Assembly: GCA_024275295.1 (NCBI GenBank)
Contig: JAJRZI010000112.1
Coordinates: 1-34,800 of the forward strand
Origin: Gammaproteobacteria bacterium
GTDB taxonomy: Bacteria; Pseudomonadota; Gammaproteobacteria; Chromatiales; Chromatiaceae
Length of the DNA: 34,800 bases
Direction: 5' to 3'
The notes beneath the pieces are model-generated. The model did not search any database, was not told where the DNA came from, and was given only the letters and a program-made list of their open reading frames with translations. Numbering within the stretch: the stretch's first letter is position 1; each line of letters begins with the position of its first letter. Shown here one piece after another: positions 8,014 through 16,572 of the stretch. A program made the position numbers and the translations under genes.

Positions 8014-8436
8014 CTAACCCGCAATAAATCCATCCTTTTCTATTAAAGCCTGAGCCTGTTCAGGGTCTTGTTCATTTGCAGGCAGCGCCAAATAATAAGG
8101 CAGCTCTACTGGTTCATCGCTAAAGTGAATCACGTGGGTCTCTTGCAGTCGTTTGACTACAGATTCAACGGTATCCGCAAGACTATCAGGCGGACCAGCT
8201 GGATATTGGCTACCTAAATAATCGATCAGCTCCTGAATAGTATGCTGCCCATCTGCCAACGCTACAACCCGGCCAAGCCAGGGATCAAGCGGGGTAGATG
8301 CCTTAGGATTTTTCATATCGACCAATAAAACCTTGTCTTTATGCAAGGCATAGATGACGGCGCGAAAAAAATACTTATCTTTTTCCAAGATTAATTCCTT
8401 CATAGCGTTTTTAGACTGGGTTGTCGATTTTCGCAT
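8014..8436 (-). CDS. PqqD-like (RRE-fold) protein
   Basis: A 140-residue soluble protein. Residues about 45-115 (PWLGRVVALADGQHTIQELIDYL, then VESVVKRLQETHVIHF) follow the PqqD pattern: a WxxL/DG turn, a helix with TIxEL, and a second helix ending in LxxxxVI. PqqD proteins use this winged-helix fold as a RiPP recognition element that binds leader peptides, and standalone copies also occur outside RiPP clusters. No radical-SAM enzyme, precursor peptide or other maturase is next to it, so the role here is open. Start ATG 8436 is tentative; ATG 8403 (MKELILEKDKYFFRAV) is an alternative, and neither has a clear SD. It is divergent from the following chemoreceptor gene. Family assignment is by pattern only. 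Confidence 0.6.
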   Translation of the reverse strand: MRKSTTQSKNAMKELILEKDKYFFRAVIYALHKDKVLLVDMKNPKASTPLDPWLGRVVALADGQHTIQELIDYLGSQYPAGPPDSLADTVESVVKRLQETHVIHFSDEPVELPYYLALPANEQDPEQAQALIEKDGFIAG

Positions 8437-8584
8437 TGATTATGTGGCTACGACAAGTAGAGGTCTTAGCTCAGGATCCGCGATTGATTGCAGCCTCTTT
8501 TGAAGCACCTTAGTGTGGTATAAATTGTTATTCAAGAAGATACTGCTATAGTTGGATAAAAGGATAAATTTAGAGGTAGGAATA

Positions 8585-10546
8585 GTGAGCGAATTTATTG
8601 CATACTCAGTCCGAAAAATGCTTTCACAAGTAGGGTTGAAATCAATCAGCAGTCAGTTTTTATTTTCTTATTTTTTGATCTTTATCTGCGCTTTAACCAC
8701 AGCCACCTCCCTCTATTTTTCCCTTGAGGAGAACGCCACGGCAATTGATATGGCAGGCCGCCAGCGCATGCTTAGTCAGCGACTGTCCAAAGAGGCCCTG
8801 TTGGTGGGACAGCAGGTTGAAACTTATGAAACAGTGAAAAAAACAATCACCTTGCTTGAGTCTTCACATCAAAAACTATTATCCGGTGATCAAACACAGA
8901 ATATGACAGGGATCAGTGACCCTAAAATCATTGAGCAAATGGAGAAAGTAAAGGCACTATGGATAGACTATAAACAGACCATCCTCTCCTATATACAATC
9001 ACCTGACAAGGAAGGAGCTGTAGCCATTCATCAGCAGTCCCCCATGGTCTTGAAGGCCATGAATAAGGCCGTTGGAATGATGACCAAGCTAGCAAATGAA
9101 TCAATGAGGCAACAGCAAACTATCGCCTTTATCATGACGACAATAATCATGATTCTTATTCTATTTGTGCGAACATTTGGGATGAATGTCTTAATGAGGG
9201 AACTCAAAATGATAGAGGAGAGTCTTGATATCGTCAGTAAAGGAGACTTTTCCAAACCCATTCAGGCACCAGACTCGGAAAATGAGGTTGGACGCACATT
9301 TAAAGCCTATAACAAGATGCTGGCATGTGTGAGCGAGATGCTGGTAAAGGTAGGAACAAGCGCCGACCATATCAGTAAAATCACAGCTACGGTGACCGCG
9401 GCATTAGAGGATACCGACGAGGGCATCATCCAGCAGCATGGTGAGATAGACCAGGTAGCTACAGCAATGACTGAAATGGCAGCAACGGTACATGAGGTTG
9501 CAAAAAACACTATACAGGCCGCAGAGGCAGCCGGTCTGGCAAATAAAGAGGCTGAAGATGGCTACACGGTAGTGAATCATGCAATTGACAGTATCAGCTC
9601 CATGGCCCAGGAGGTTGAGAACGCTGCCAGCGTAATGACCCAGTTAGAGACAGACAGTCAACAGGTTGGGCAAGTATTAGAGGTCATCAAGGGTATTGCC
9701 GAGCAGACCAATCTGCTGGCCTTAAATGCCGCTATCGAGGCAGCCCGCGCAGGTGAGCAGGGACGCGGCTTTGCCGTTGTAGCAGATGAGGTACGAACAT
9801 TAGCACAGCGTACCGAACAATCTACAGAGGAGATCCGCGATATTATTGAACGGCTGCAAAATCAGGCCAAGAATGCAGCTACTGTGATTGAACGCAGTCA
9901 GCTACAGGCACATAAAAGTGTGGAGCAAACCGGTAAGGCAGGCAGCACCCTAAAACGTATCGTAGATGCCGTTGCAACCATTCACGACATGAATGGTCAG
10001 ATTGCGACAGCTGCTGACGAGCAGAGCCATGTAGCCGAAGATATGAACCGTTCCATCATCAGCATATCCAATATTGCCGAAAATACTGGTCTGGCAGCAA
10101 GAAAAACCGTGGGCGCAACAGCCATGATCAGTGATGAGATAACTGACCTGCACAAACTCATGGAGCAGTTTCAGATTACCGGGCAAACAAGGTCAGGCAT
10201 TGACCTTTCAGTAGCCAAGGCAGCCCATTTGGCATGGAAGGGACGCCTGCGCGCCTATCTGGATGGCGAGGGCGGTCTAACCCGCGAACAAGCCGTCTCC
10301 CACCACGATTGTGCCTTCGGAAAATGGTACTATGCAGAAGGCCTGAAACGCTATGGTGATATGCCAGAGATGAAACAGATAGAGTCCCCACATGAGGAAT
10401 TACATCAAATCATCCAGCAGATTATCAACTACAAAGAGGCAGGTAATAGCAGTAAGCCTGAATCCCTGTTCAGTCGTGTTGGCCCCATCTCAAATAAAAT
10501 TGTAGGGCTACTTGATGATATCGAGAAGAAGGCCAACTTAGCCTAA
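8585..10546 (+). CDS. Methyl-accepting chemotaxis protein with PilJ-type sensor and CZB domain
   Basis: A 653-residue transmembrane chemoreceptor. Transmembrane segment 1 is at about residues 22-42. The periplasmic part begins with [20 protein letters not shown], which is the type IV pili/PilJ-NarX-like sensor motif. Transmembrane segment 2 is near 180-200, then HAMP (about 205-260) and the coiled-coil signalling domain with the conserved hairpin ([20 protein letters not shown]) near 365-400. At about residues 542-640 there is a chemoreceptor zinc-binding (CZB) domain: [18 protein letters not shown] and SPHEELH give the expected His/Cys ligands. CZB domains bind zinc and can respond to hypochlorite or metals in characterised receptors. 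I start at GTG 8585 because of the GAGGTAGG SD; TTG 8552 is an upstream in-frame alternative. Ligand unknown. It sits alone between the PqqD-like gene and a trmH remnant. Confidence 0.93.
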   Translation: MSEFIAYSVRKMLSQVGLKSISSQFLFSYFLIFICALTTATSLYFSLEENATAIDMAGRQRMLSQRLSKEALLVGQQVETYETVKKTITLLESSHQKLLSGDQTQNMTGISDPKIIEQMEKVKALWIDYKQTILSYIQSPDKEGAVAIHQQSPMVLKAMNKAVGMMTKLANESMRQQQTIAFIMTTIIMILILFVRTFGMNVLMRELKMIEESLDIVSKGDFSKPIQAPDSENEVGRTFKAYNKMLACVSEMLVKVGTSADHISKITATVTAALEDTDEGIIQQHGEIDQVATAMTEMAATVHEVAKNTIQAAEAAGLANKEAEDGYTVVNHAIDSISSMAQEVENAASVMTQLETDSQQVGQVLEVIKGIAEQTNLLALNAAIEAARAGEQGRGFAVVADEVRTLAQRTEQSTEEIRDIIERLQNQAKNAATVIERSQLQAHKSVEQTGKAGSTLKRIVDAVATIHDMNGQIATAADEQSHVAEDMNRSIISISNIAENTGLAARKTVGATAMISDEITDLHKLMEQFQITGQTRSGIDLSVAKAAHLAWKGRLRAYLDGEGGLTREQAVSHHDCAFGKWYYAEGLKRYGDMPEMKQIESPHEELHQIIQQIINYKEAGNSSKPESLFSRVGPISNKIVGLLDDIEKKANLA

Positions 10547-10565
10547 AGTACAGAATCGTACATAT

Positions 10566-10784
10566 CTATTCAGCATCTACTTTTATCTGGTTGTTGGTAT
10601 CTCGACTTTGACGAATCAACCTGTCACTTGCAATGCTTAGATCTGATTTCGCCAATCTATCATAAAGCACAACATTGACCGTAGCCGCCAGGTTCATACA
10701 ACCTATCGTTAGCACATAGACAACGGCATCAGCCCTGCCTATCACATCCTGACCGATAGTGCCGTCCTCAGGGCCAAAAATATA
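10566..10784 (-). pseudogene. C-terminal remnant of a TrmH/SpoU-family RNA methyltransferase
   Basis: This otherwise empty interval encodes 72 residues on the minus strand: YIFGPEDGTIGQDVIGRAD, then VVYVLTIGCMNLAATVNVVL and YDRLAKSDLSIASD, ending at TAG (10566-10568). FGPEDxG and CMNLAATVNVVLYD are motifs 2 and 3 of the SPOUT knot that binds S-adenosylmethionine in TrmH-like 2'-O-methyltransferases. A stop (TAA, 10785-10787) lies immediately upstream and no N-terminal part is present, so this is a truncated relic. It borders the regulator and efflux cassette, so the missing 5' end was probably lost when that cassette entered. Confidence 0.75.
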
Positions 10785-10882
10785 TTAACCCGGCAGTTAA
10801 AAAGGGAGATTGCTATGTGGCGTGTGCAATCTTTCCATGTTGAAAATATTTTTGAACCTAGAAAAATCGGGGTTGTTTTAAC

Positions 10883-12289
10883 TCAGTGTGGTAAAGTCAG
10901 TATGGCATTGAGTCCACCACCTGACCGGTTATGCAATACGAGATCACCGCCATGCGCACGGGCGATATTGCGGGCGATACTCAGACCCATACCCACGCCA
11001 CCGGTATCCCGGTTGCGCGAGGTTTCCAGACGGTAGAAGGGTTCAAATACCTGCTCGAGTTCGGAGTCCGGAATACCGGGGCCTTCATCGGTAACAGTTA
11101 TACACAATCGTTCTCTGCTGTCATTAATAGAGATTGTGGCGCGCCTGCCATACCTAACTGCATTCTCGATAAGATTAGTCAGACAACGCTTTAATGCCAT
11201 GGGTCGGGCTGGATAAGGTTCGTCTATTGTGCCACTGATTTCCACACTGAAACCGAATTCTTCCATATCCGCCTGCAGGCTCTCCAACAATGCCATAACA
11301 TCCATCAGCTGCACGGATTCGCCACTGTTGGCATCGCGCATGAAGTCCAGAGTTGCTGCTGTCATGGATTCCATTTCAGACAGATCCTGAATAAATTTGT
11401 TTTTCAGTGTTTCATCATCCAGCAGTTCGGTGCGTAACCGCAGTCGCGTGATAGGGGTTTTCAGATCGTGGGAAACGGCGGCCAGCAGGTGTTCGCGATC
11501 CTGGATATAGCGCGCCAGACGCGCTTGCATGGTATTGAAGGCGCGAGCTGCATGCCGTACTTCAACCGTACCGCTTTCATCCAGGGGTGGTCGGTAGATA
11601 TCGCGCCCCAGTTCTTCAGCGGCATTGCCAAGTACGGCCAGGGGGCGAGTCACCCAGCGCACCGCCAGCAGGGAGAGAACAATAACGGCAATAAGCAACA
11701 CACTGAGGGTGTGCAGTAGCCGGTGTGGCCAGGCAATTTCCAGAGGAGACAGATAACGCTCGAACCTTACCCAGCGGCCGTTGTGGAGTTTTACTTGCAC
11801 CAGGAAAGTGTGATTACTTTTATGGTCATCATCCAGCTTCGAAGTGTATTGTGACTCCATCGGTGTTGTCTTGTGTGATGCTTCATGGCGTTTCTGACCC
11901 GATATATCTGGTTCAGCTTTGGTGACTGATACCAGTAATATTCGGTCATTGCCCAGGCTATCATGCAACATTCTGCGCAAATGCTCAGCATGACGATTAT
12001 CTTCACTGGCATGTTCAGTTTGTGCCTCTGGTTTATCAGCAACAGTAGTGCGCAGCATTCGGGTTGATAGTGCTCGAACGATGAGATCCTGTTGGATAGC
12101 GTCGAATGAATCAAGAACACGGACGATATCGGTGATGCGCTCTTTAAAGTGTAGACCTCTCGCCGCCTCAAGTGCGGCGCCACGATCCCGTAACAGGATA
12201 AAAGCTCCCACAAGCTGGGCCACAATCAAGCCACTGAGCAGTACCCAGACCAGTCGGCCGAACAGTGTCCTTGGCAGCAGACGCATCAT
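10883..12289 (-). CDS. Sensor histidine kinase (EnvZ/CpxA-like)
   Basis: A 468-residue membrane sensor kinase. TM1 is at about residues 13-34 (VWVLLSGLIVAQLVGAFILL). A periplasmic sensor region (about 35-190) is rich in His and charged residues. TM2 is near 192-212 (LLIAVIVLSLLAVRWV), followed by HAMP (TRPLAVLGNAAEELG). The HisKA domain has the phospho-acceptor His in AAVSHDLKTPITRLRLRTELL (near residue 275). HATPase motifs follow: the N box LIENAVRYG, the G1 box DEGPGIP, FEPFYRLE, and the G2 segment GVGMGLSIA. Its ATG overlaps the TGA of the response-regulator gene, so the two are translationally coupled. The divergently encoded efflux genes are the likely target. CpxA/EnvZ likeness is by architecture; the signal (envelope stress, metal or drug) is unknown. 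Confidence 0.92.
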   Translation of the reverse strand: MMRLLPRTLFGRLVWVLLSGLIVAQLVGAFILLRDRGAALEAARGLHFKERITDIVRVLDSFDAIQQDLIVRALSTRMLRTTVADKPEAQTEHASEDNRHAEHLRRMLHDSLGNDRILLVSVTKAEPDISGQKRHEASHKTTPMESQYTSKLDDDHKSNHTFLVQVKLHNGRWVRFERYLSPLEIAWPHRLLHTLSVLLIAVIVLSLLAVRWVTRPLAVLGNAAEELGRDIYRPPLDESGTVEVRHAARAFNTMQARLARYIQDREHLLAAVSHDLKTPITRLRLRTELLDDETLKNKFIQDLSEMESMTAATLDFMRDANSGESVQLMDVMALLESLQADMEEFGFSVEISGTIDEPYPARPMALKRCLTNLIENAVRYGRRATISINDSRERLCITVTDEGPGIPDSELEQVFEPFYRLETSRNRDTGGVGMGLSIARNIARAHGGDLVLHNRSGGGLNAILTLPH

Positions 12290-13008
12290 GTTTCCTGCTC
12301 AACTTGGGCAGTGAGTACGTAACCTTCACCACGTACGGTCTGAATTAACATAGCCTCTTTGCCGGTATCGCCCAGGCGGCGGCGTAAGCGTCCCACCTGA
12401 ACATCGACACTTCGATCAAAGGGAAGCGCCTCTTTCCCACGTGTCATGTCCAACAGGTAATCGCGGTTCAACACCCGGTTGGGATGATCGAGAAACACAC
12501 GCAATAAGCGGTATTCACTACCACTTAATGGGACGATGACACCATCAGGTGAAATCAGTTGGCGCGCAAAGACTTCCAACGTCCAATCGGCAAAATGAAT
12601 CTGTTTTACTTCATTGCTTATTGCACTGGAGGGGAAACTATGAACACGGCGTAACACCCCTTTAATTCGTGCCAGTAACTCGCGGGGGTTGAATGGTTTT
12701 GGCAGATAATCATCTGCCCCCATTTCAAGACCAATGATGCGATCGGTCTCCTCGCCACGTGCTGTGAGCATGATTACCGGGATATTGGAGTGAGCGCGCA
12801 GATTCCGACAAAGGGAGAGACCATCTTCACCGGGTAGCATCAGATCCAACACAATCAGGTCTATTTGGCTTTTATCAAGCGCATGTCGCATACCTCGACC
12901 ATCGGACACCGCAAGGGTGCGATAGCTGTTTTGTTGAAGATAATCGCGAAGCAGATTTCTAATTTCCGCGTCATCATCTACGATCAGAATCTGTTGTTGT
13001 CGCTGCAT
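12286..13008 (-). CDS. OmpR-family response regulator
   Basis: A 240-residue two-component regulator. The receiver domain (residues 5-118) has the acidic pocket Asp11-Asp13 (ILIVDDD), the phospho-acceptor Asp55 (LIVLDLMLPG), a Thr in MLTARG and the Lys in LPKPF. The C-terminal winged-helix DNA-binding domain (about 140-235) carries the Trans_reg_C pattern: ISPDGVIVPLSGSEYRLL, HPNRVLNRDYLLD and FDRSVDVQVGRLRRRL. It is the first gene of the regulator-kinase pair (ATGA overlap with the kinase). A promoter with two direct GTTACA repeats at the -35 region lies just upstream (13029-13068), which suggests positive autoregulation. The divergent adaptor and ABC operon, reached past a TolC remnant, is the probable additional target, which is inference from position. 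Confidence 0.95.
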   Translation of the reverse strand: MQRQQQILIVDDDAEIRNLLRDYLQQNSYRTLAVSDGRGMRHALDKSQIDLIVLDLMLPGEDGLSLCRNLRAHSNIPVIMLTARGEETDRIIGLEMGADDYLPKPFNPRELLARIKGVLRRVHSFPSSAISNEVKQIHFADWTLEVFARQLISPDGVIVPLSGSEYRLLRVFLDHPNRVLNRDYLLDMTRGKEALPFDRSVDVQVGRLRRRLGDTGKEAMLIQTVRGEGYVLTAQVEQET

Positions 13009-13028
13009 AGCGTAATTATTCCCCGTAA

Positions 13029-13068
13029 ATTATCGTAGTGCACAAATAAATTTGTAACGCGATGTAAC
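13029..13068 (-). promoter_or_regulatory. Response-regulator promoter with direct-repeat operator
   Basis: On the minus strand a -10 box GATAAT (13029-13034) lies 17 bp from a weak -35 (TTACAA, 13052-13057). Overlapping the -35 are two hexamers GTTACA in direct repeat 10 bp apart (TGTAAC on the plus strand at 13053-13058 and 13063-13068). A third, inverted copy (CGTTACA) is near 13091-13097. Direct repeats one helical turn apart over a poor -35 are the layout of PhoP/CpxR/OmpR-type boxes, so autoregulation by the adjacent regulator is likely. Confidence 0.55.
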
Positions 13069-13157
13069 AAACCCCGCACCTGAAACGGTACGTTACAAAA
13101 AGGGCATTGCTCAACATACCATTCCGATTCTACAGTGCTCCAGCAAGGTTATATTGA

Positions 13158-13388
13158 CGGATTAGTACCTTTGTCGTTAGCGCCAAAGAGAGCGCCCGTT
13201 TGGCAGAGGGTGAATACAAGAACGGAGCGACAAGCATCATTGCGCTAATTGATGCACGTACTGCCCTAACCTCTGCACGGAACAGTTTTGTGCAGGCTCG
13301 TTTTAGTTGGTATATCGCCCTGGCATACCTCGAAAAGGCCGTTGGCCGTTATCTACCGAAGAAGCTGGCCGGTGGCATTGGAGAATAA
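13158..13388 (+). pseudogene. C-terminal remnant of a TolC-like outer-membrane efflux protein
   Basis: The frame is open from 13158 (after TGA at 13155-13157) to TAA at 13386-13388. It reads VVSAKESARLAEGEYKNGAT, then SIIALIDARTALTSARNSFV and SWYIALAYLEKAVG. This is the last helical repeat of the OEP/TolC family, where [LI]xxAxxxLxxAxxxxxxAxxxYxxAxxxLxxAxG marks the C-terminus. The full protein needs about 450 residues; only about 70 remain and no start codon or SD is plausible. It ends 7 nt before the MacA-like gene, in the position the outer-membrane factor occupies in such operons. The 5' end has been replaced by the response-regulator promoter region, so this is a deletion scar. Confidence 0.75.
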
Positions 13389-13395
13389 AGATCGA

Positions 13396-14517
13396 ATGAA
13401 AAAGATATGGTTCTTTTTGGGCCTGGCGTTGCTCATCATTGTGGTATCTGCTGCGGGTTGGTGGTGGTACGAATTAGATACAAACAAGGATGGTCGCGCC
13501 GGATCTGAGACGGCCAGGGTTATCAAAAGGGATTTTTCAGCCACAGTGCTCGCGACCGGCGCGGTGAAGCCCCAGGTCGGCGCGGAGGTCAAAGTGGGTG
13601 CCCGTATCTCGGGCAAGGTAGAGCATCTGTACGCCAACATCGGCGATACAGTGAAAAAAGGGCAGGTCATCGCCGAACTTGAAAAGGCGGATCTGGAGGC
13701 AGGTCTGGCGCGGTATCAGGCTGAGGTCGACGTGGCCGAGGCAAAAATCAATGATGCCATGGCCAGGATGAAGCTTGCAGTGCGTGAATATCAGCGACAG
13801 AAAAACCTGCTCGCCAAGGATCTCACCAGTCAGGGAGTTTTTGATAAGGCTCTCAAGGAAAAAGAGGTCGCCGAGGCGGCGCTCTTAGTGACACAAAAAC
13901 AACACAATGCGGCACAAGCTGCATTGCGGGAGGCTCAGGTTCGACTCTCCTACGCCACGTTAACCGCCCCCATTGCCGGTGTCGTGGCCTCGGTGGCAAC
14001 TCAGGAAGGGGAAACCGTGGCTGCGGGACTCAATGCCCCTACCTTTGTCAATATCATCGACCTGCAGCGGCTGCAAGTTGATGCCTATGTGGATGAGGTG
14101 GATATCGGCAAGATCAGAGCAGGTCAGCGGGCAATGTTTACGGTTGATACTTACCCGGCGCAGGAGTTTGAAGGCAAGGTGGTGGCGATCTATCCGAAGG
14201 CGGTGATCCAGGAAAATGTGGTCAACTACGATGTAGTCATTGAAATCACCAGTCCATACCAGGGCCTGCTCATGCCCGAGATGACGACAAGCGTCACTGT
14301 CTTTCTGGAAACACGCAAAGAGGTGCTCGCCATCCCCGCCAGGGCGGTAAAACGGGAGCGCGGCAAGACCATAGTTTATATCCTCGACAATGGACAGATA
14401 ACAGCACGGCAGATCAGGACTGGCTGGCGGGATGGGTCGTGGATTGAGGTTGCCACCGGTCTTAATAAAGGCCAGACAGTACTTATCGATGTGCCATCGG
14501 TCAGGGAGGAAAAGTAA
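13396..14517 (+). CDS. MacA-like periplasmic adaptor (membrane fusion protein)
   Basis: A 373-residue HlyD/MacA-family adaptor that links an inner-membrane ABC transporter to an outer-membrane channel. One N-terminal membrane anchor is present (residues 4-22, IWFFLGLALLIIVVSAAGWWW), followed by a lipoyl/barrel-sandwich half (ATGAVKPQVGAEVKVGARISG). A long coiled-coil hairpin (about residues 95-185, rich in Ala, Lys and Glu) leads to the returning lipoyl half (LTAPIAGVVASVATQEGETV) and a beta-barrel domain (VDEVDIGKIRAGQRAMFTVD). I start at ATG 13396; the frame runs upstream over the TolC remnant but that part is not adaptor-like. ATPase and permease genes follow on the same strand. Substrates of this family include macrolides, heme precursors, lipopeptides and toxins; none can be chosen here. 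Confidence 0.92.
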   Translation: MKKIWFFLGLALLIIVVSAAGWWWYELDTNKDGRAGSETARVIKRDFSATVLATGAVKPQVGAEVKVGARISGKVEHLYANIGDTVKKGQVIAELEKADLEAGLARYQAEVDVAEAKINDAMARMKLAVREYQRQKNLLAKDLTSQGVFDKALKEKEVAEAALLVTQKQHNAAQAALREAQVRLSYATLTAPIAGVVASVATQEGETVAAGLNAPTFVNIIDLQRLQVDAYVDEVDIGKIRAGQRAMFTVDTYPAQEFEGKVVAIYPKAVIQENVVNYDVVIEITSPYQGLLMPEMTTSVTVFLETRKEVLAIPARAVKRERGKTIVYILDNGQITARQIRTGWRDGSWIEVATGLNKGQTVLIDVPSVREEK

Positions 14518-14632
14518 ATGGCAGGAGCACTACGGATTAATTGTGTGGCCTTAGCTGCCCAGACTAACAACAGGCATTGCAGGGTAATGCATCATGAATT
14601 GTCATCAAAAAAAGAACCGGAGATTAGCTATC

Positions 14633-15367
14633 ATGTTGGAAATTGAGGATCTGGAAAAATCCTTCTCAAATGGGGAGCAGATCACACGGGTGCTCAATGG
14701 CATCTCGTTTCAGGTCAGTGAGGGTGAGTATATTGCCATCATGGGCACATCGGGCACCGGCAAAACCACACTGATGAATATTCTGGGTTGCCTCGATAAA
14801 CCCACAGCCGGGCATTACCGTCTGGAGGGTATCGATATGGTCGACCTAGATGACGATGCTCTCGCGCATCTGCGCAACCATAAAATCGGTTTTGTATTTC
14901 AGCAGTTTCATCTACTGCCGCGCACCAGCGCCCTGAAGAATGTGATGCTGCCGCTTATTTATGCGGATGACTACCCCGATGATGCTGAACAGCGGGCGAG
15001 AAAAGTTCTGGAGTCGGTGGGACTGACTGATCGCGCTGATTATTCCCCGGCTGAACTCTCCGGTGGCCAGCAGCAGCGGGTGGCGATCGCCCGCGCGCTG
15101 GTGACCAACCCCGCCCTGCTGTTGGCGGATGAACCCACTGGCAACCTGTATCACAACAGTGGCGCCGAGGTTCTGGCTATCTTCAAGCAATTACACCGTC
15201 AGGGTCACACTATTATGATGGTGACCCACGACCTGGCCACGGCGGAGCACGCCGACCGCATCATCGTTCTGCAGGAGGGACGGATCGAAGAAGATCGAAA
15301 GGTGGAGCGACCGCGTGATGCCGTGATGATACCCAAGGCTGAAGGTATCGGGGAGAACAAACAATGA
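14633..15367 (+). CDS. MacB-type ABC transporter ATP-binding protein
   Basis: A 244-residue ATPase of the LolD/MacB/FtsE class. Walker A is GTSGTGKTT (near residue 40), the Q-loop is [11 protein letters not shown], the signature is [15 protein letters not shown], Walker B is LLLADEPTG and the switch His is in VTHD. Unlike E. coli MacB, the ATPase is separate from the permease, as in many LolCDE/YknYZ-type systems. ATG 14633 is chosen for a GGAG about 10 nt upstream and the usual start [14 protein letters not shown] 14594 adds 13 basic residues. The D-loop, normally GNLD, reads GNLYHNSG, so its Asp is Tyr (see findings). Its TGA overlaps the ATG of the first permease (ATGA), which indicates coupled translation. 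Confidence 0.93.
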   Translation: MLEIEDLEKSFSNGEQITRVLNGISFQVSEGEYIAIMGTSGTGKTTLMNILGCLDKPTAGHYRLEGIDMVDLDDDALAHLRNHKIGFVFQQFHLLPRTSALKNVMLPLIYADDYPDDAEQRARKVLESVGLTDRADYSPAELSGGQQQRVAIARALVTNPALLLADEPTGNLYHNSGAEVLAIFKQLHRQGHTIMMVTHDLATAEHADRIIVLQEGRIEEDRKVERPRDAVMIPKAEGIGENKQ

Positions 15368-16572
15368 GCACCCGTCATAACACAATGGAAGGCATGCGTG
15401 CACTGGGCGCCAACAAACTGCGTACCTTTTTTATGATGGTCGGTACTCTTATCGGCATCGCAGCGCTGATTGTGATCATGGCCATGGGCCAGGGTGCGGA
15501 GCAAAAGGTGATGAAAAAAGTGAGCGTGTTTGGCGAACGCGCGGTGATGGTTATGGTAGGTGGACAGCGTGGCCCCATGGGGCCGCAAGCCAACGTCACC
15601 ACACTGACCCAAGGGGATGTGGAGGCGGTGCGGGAACAGGTGACCGGTATCGAGGCGATGTCACCGACCGTGATGCGGCGGAACATGTCCATCAAGGTTG
15701 GCGGCGCCCAGACTCAGGCTATGGTATTTGCTGTGGAACCGGACTGGCATGAGGCCTGGGATTGGTATGCCCGCGAGGGTGAAACCATTTCAGCAGAAGA
15801 TATGGCCTCAATGGCGCGTGTTTGTGTGCTGGGCACTTCATTAGCCGACACACTGTTCGGGGATGAGAACCCTATTGGTAAATTCATTCAGATCGGCAGT
15901 GTGCGTTTCCTTGTTAAGGGCGTGCTTACAGCCCGTGGTTCCAGCCCGATGGGCACGGACATGGACAACCGGGCCCTGATTCCACTCACTACCGGGCTAC
16001 GACGCCTCTTTAATCAGGATTACCTGAGCCAGATCCGCCTCAAACTGAAGGATGCAGGGCAACTGGAACAAGTAGCGGTGCAGATCAGGACAATCTTGCA
16101 TGATCGTCATCACATTACACCGCCCGAAGAAGATGACTTCAGGGTCTTCACGGCGGTGGAGATTGCAAAGATGATACGCGGTGTTTCGGGCACCTTCTCC
16201 TGGTTGCTGACTGCGCTCGCCGCTATCAGCCTGCTGGTGGGCGGCATCGTGCTTATGAATATCCTGCTGGTCTCGGTGAGCGAGCGCACCGGGGAGATCG
16301 GTCTGCGCCGGGCACTGGGTGCCACACGGCGGGATATATTCATCCAGTTTCTGGCCGAATCCCTGACCATCACCCTGCTGGGGATGCTGTCGGGTAGCGT
16401 GCTGGGTTGGATTGTCGCGCTGCTGGTGCGGAATTTTACTCCCATGCCGATTATGGTTTCCTGGGAACCCTTTATTCTGGCGGGGATGGTCTCTTTGCTG
16501 GTAGGCCTGATCTTTGGTATACAACCTGCCCGGCGTGCGGCCGGTCTCGAACCTGTTCAGGCTCTGCGGTGA
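15364..16572 (+). CDS. MacB/FtsX-type ABC transporter permease 1
   Basis: A 402-residue permease of the MacB_PCD plus FtsX architecture. TM1 is at about residues 21-42 (LRTFFMMVGTLIGIAALIVIMAMG). A large periplasmic domain spans about 45-275 and contains the family motif VCVLGTSLADTLFG. Three C-terminal transmembrane helices follow (about 280-305, 330-355, 370-392) with the FtsX loop RTGEIGLRRALGATRRDI. It ends RAAGLEPVQALR, the usual MacB C-terminus. It overlaps the ATPase gene (ATGA) and the second permease gene (GTGA). Probably forms a heterodimer with permease 2, powered by the shared ATPase and docked to the MacA-like adaptor. Confidence 0.93.
   Translation: MSTRHNTMEGMRALGANKLRTFFMMVGTLIGIAALIVIMAMGQGAEQKVMKKVSVFGERAVMVMVGGQRGPMGPQANVTTLTQGDVEAVREQVTGIEAMSPTVMRRNMSIKVGGAQTQAMVFAVEPDWHEAWDWYAREGETISAEDMASMARVCVLGTSLADTLFGDENPIGKFIQIGSVRFLVKGVLTARGSSPMGTDMDNRALIPLTTGLRRLFNQDYLSQIRLKLKDAGQLEQVAVQIRTILHDRHHITPPEEDDFRVFTAVEIAKMIRGVSGTFSWLLTALAAISLLVGGIVLMNILLVSVSERTGEIGLRRALGATRRDIFIQFLAESLTITLLGMLSGSVLGWIVALLVRNFTPMPIMVSWEPFILAGMVSLLVGLIFGIQPARRAAGLEPVQALR

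Noticed and set aside
8500-8524. Sigma-70 promoter TTGAAG / TATAAA before the first chemoreceptor
   Set aside because: The spacer is only 13 bp, so the boxes cannot form a normal promoter; an extended -10 alone is not convincing.
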